A stretch of 6,008 nucleotides of DNA from Oligoflexia bacterium (GTDB lineage: Bacteria > Bdellovibrionota > JAFGOL01): positions 1-6,008 of the forward strand of contig JAFGOL010000123.1 of NCBI GenBank assembly GCA_016926495.1. The letters run 5' to 3'. How positions within the stretch are numbered: the stretch's first letter is position 1; every line of letters begins with the position of its first letter. The notes beneath the pieces were generated by a model. The model saw only the letters and a list, made by a program, of their open reading frames with translations, was not told the DNA's origin and did not search any database. A program made the translations under genes and the position numbers. This document shows positions 5,227 through 6,008 of this stretch, in pieces.

Positions 5227-6006
5227 TTTAAGGAAGGAAGTCAGTTCACTTTTTCCTATATCGCCGAAGAATGCTATTTCGTTGGCTTTCTGTATTATTT
5301 TACTTTCATGACTGTCGAATATTCCGGAGTGATAGCTGTGGAGTATCTGCAGGGCTTTACAGTTTACGTTTATTGAACAGAATGATTCGAGGAACTCTTT
5401 TAACATCAGGCGGGATTTTTCCGCCTTTATATAATCGCGGGGACTGTTTTGCCACAGCAAGGGAATACCGTTGAACATAGACGCCAGTCCTATATATGTT
5501 GATCTTGTGTAATCAAGCTCTTTCAATATTGAAGATGCCACTGCCAGTGTGGCCAGCTTCTGGGAATAGGAGAGTTCGTCGTAAGGCGAAAGGTGGTTAA
5601 GCGCGTAAAAAATATTCCCGGATTCCTCGTTATTTACAATGCTTATATAATCACATACAAGGCTCCACAGCTGGTTTATATCCGGGGGCTCGTTCCGGTT
5701 GATTATTTCTATAATTAAACTTTTAATAAGTGATCTGGCGCCGGAACTGTTGGATTTGAACGCGTCAAAAAATTGTTTTGAATATATGTTTGCAAAATTG
5801 GTCCTGCTCCTGAAAAATGTGCTTAATTCGCCGTAGTCTATAAATATGTGCTGTACGTTTTTATTGATCAGGGTCTGGAGCTTGTCGGGTACCGTGTTTT
5901 TTTTTGCGAAGGCCACGAACTTTCTGTTAAGGGGAAGGAATATGTACAGATCAACCGGAGTAACTTCGAAATGAATGACATCGTTGATATTGATCCTTAT
6001 TTTCAT
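5224..6006 (-). CDS. degenerate HD-GYP-like protein, probably non-catalytic
   Basis: A 260-residue cytoplasmic protein with no signal peptide or membrane segment. Residues about 8-65 (VTPVDLYIFLPLNRKFVAF... then NVQHIFIDYGEL) resemble the small N-terminal domain seen before HD-GYP domains in deltaproteobacteria and spirochaetes. The helical region 135-245 follows the HD-GYP layout but lacks its ligands. DELSYSQKLA (143-152) has Gln149 where the first His is expected, LASMFNGIP (174-182) replaces xxLLHDIGK, and LHSYHSGIFDS (222-232) replaces HHExxDGxGYP. KANEIAFF (240-247) fits the usual following helix. Cyclic-di-GMP hydrolysis is therefore unlikely; a binding or scaffold role, or an HDOD-like function, is possible. 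The ATG at 6006 is two bases from the window edge, so the promoter, ribosome-binding site and any longer start are out of view. The assignment rests on motif layout and is moderate. Confidence 0.6.
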   Translation of the reverse strand: MKIRININDVIHFEVTPVDLYIFLPLNRKFVAFAKKNTVPDKLQTLINKNVQHIFIDYGELSTFFRSRTNFANIYSKQFFDAFKSNSSGARSLIKSLIIEIINRNEPPDINQLWSLVCDYISIVNNEESGNIFYALNHLSPYDELSYSQKLATLAVASSILKELDYTRSTYIGLASMFNGIPLLWQNSPRDYIKAEKSRLMLKEFLESFCSINVNCKALQILHSYHSGIFDSHESKIIQKANEIAFFGDIGKSELTSFLK

Positions 6007-6008
6007 AC

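Noticed and set aside
5271..5474. 67-codon plus-strand frame opposite the HD-GYP-like gene
   Set aside because: No ribosome-binding site, no recognisable motif, and the opposite strand gives a long coherent protein.

Overview
The window looks like chromosomal DNA of a Gram-negative (diderm) bacterium of moderate GC content. It has ordinary Shine-Dalgarno sites and closely packed or overlapping genes. The surE / YqaA-type membrane protein / M23 peptidase order, a degenerate HD-GYP-like protein and a secreted protein of DxDxDG repeats suggest a deltaproteobacterium-like or spirochaete-like lineage. That placement is inference; no rRNA, tRNA or other phylogenetic marker is present. No mobile element, CRISPR array or phage gene was seen.

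Layout. At the left, on the minus strand, is a single gene (79-768) for a probable exported protein with six acidic DxDxDG calcium-loop-like repeats and a very basic C-terminal tail. Two degenerate 20-bp tandem repeats lie just beyond its stop codon. A 130-bp divergent intergenic region (769-898) holds a perfect 16-bp palindrome in the spacer of a plausible promoter for this gene. From 899 to 4814 a compact plus-strand operon runs: metallo-beta-lactamase-fold hydrolase, divergent YchF-like P-loop NTPase, SurE nucleotidase, YqaA/DedA-type membrane protein, and LytM/M23 peptidase. The first two genes overlap by 1 nt, surE follows after 11 nt, and the next two junctions overlap by 13 and 26 nt, so translational coupling is likely. 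After a 68-bp gap comes a classical thioredoxin gene (4883-5206). It converges, with only 17 bp between stop codons, on a minus-strand gene (5224-6006) whose product resembles an HD-GYP protein with eroded catalytic motifs.

How the genes fit together. surE, YqaA and M23 recall the enterobacterial surE-pcm-nlpD-rpoS locus, with a YqaA-type protein where pcm would be and thioredoxin where rpoS would be. They suggest a housekeeping and envelope-maintenance locus: nucleotide salvage, lipid-carrier or phospholipid handling, and peptidoglycan remodelling. The MBL hydrolase and YchF paralogue at the operon head are translationally linked and may act together, but their substrates are unknown. I see no clear new multi-gene system. 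The least ordinary items are the DxDxDG-repeat protein with its palindrome-controlled promoter, the YchF paralogue with a broken G3 motif, and the probably non-catalytic HD-GYP-like protein.
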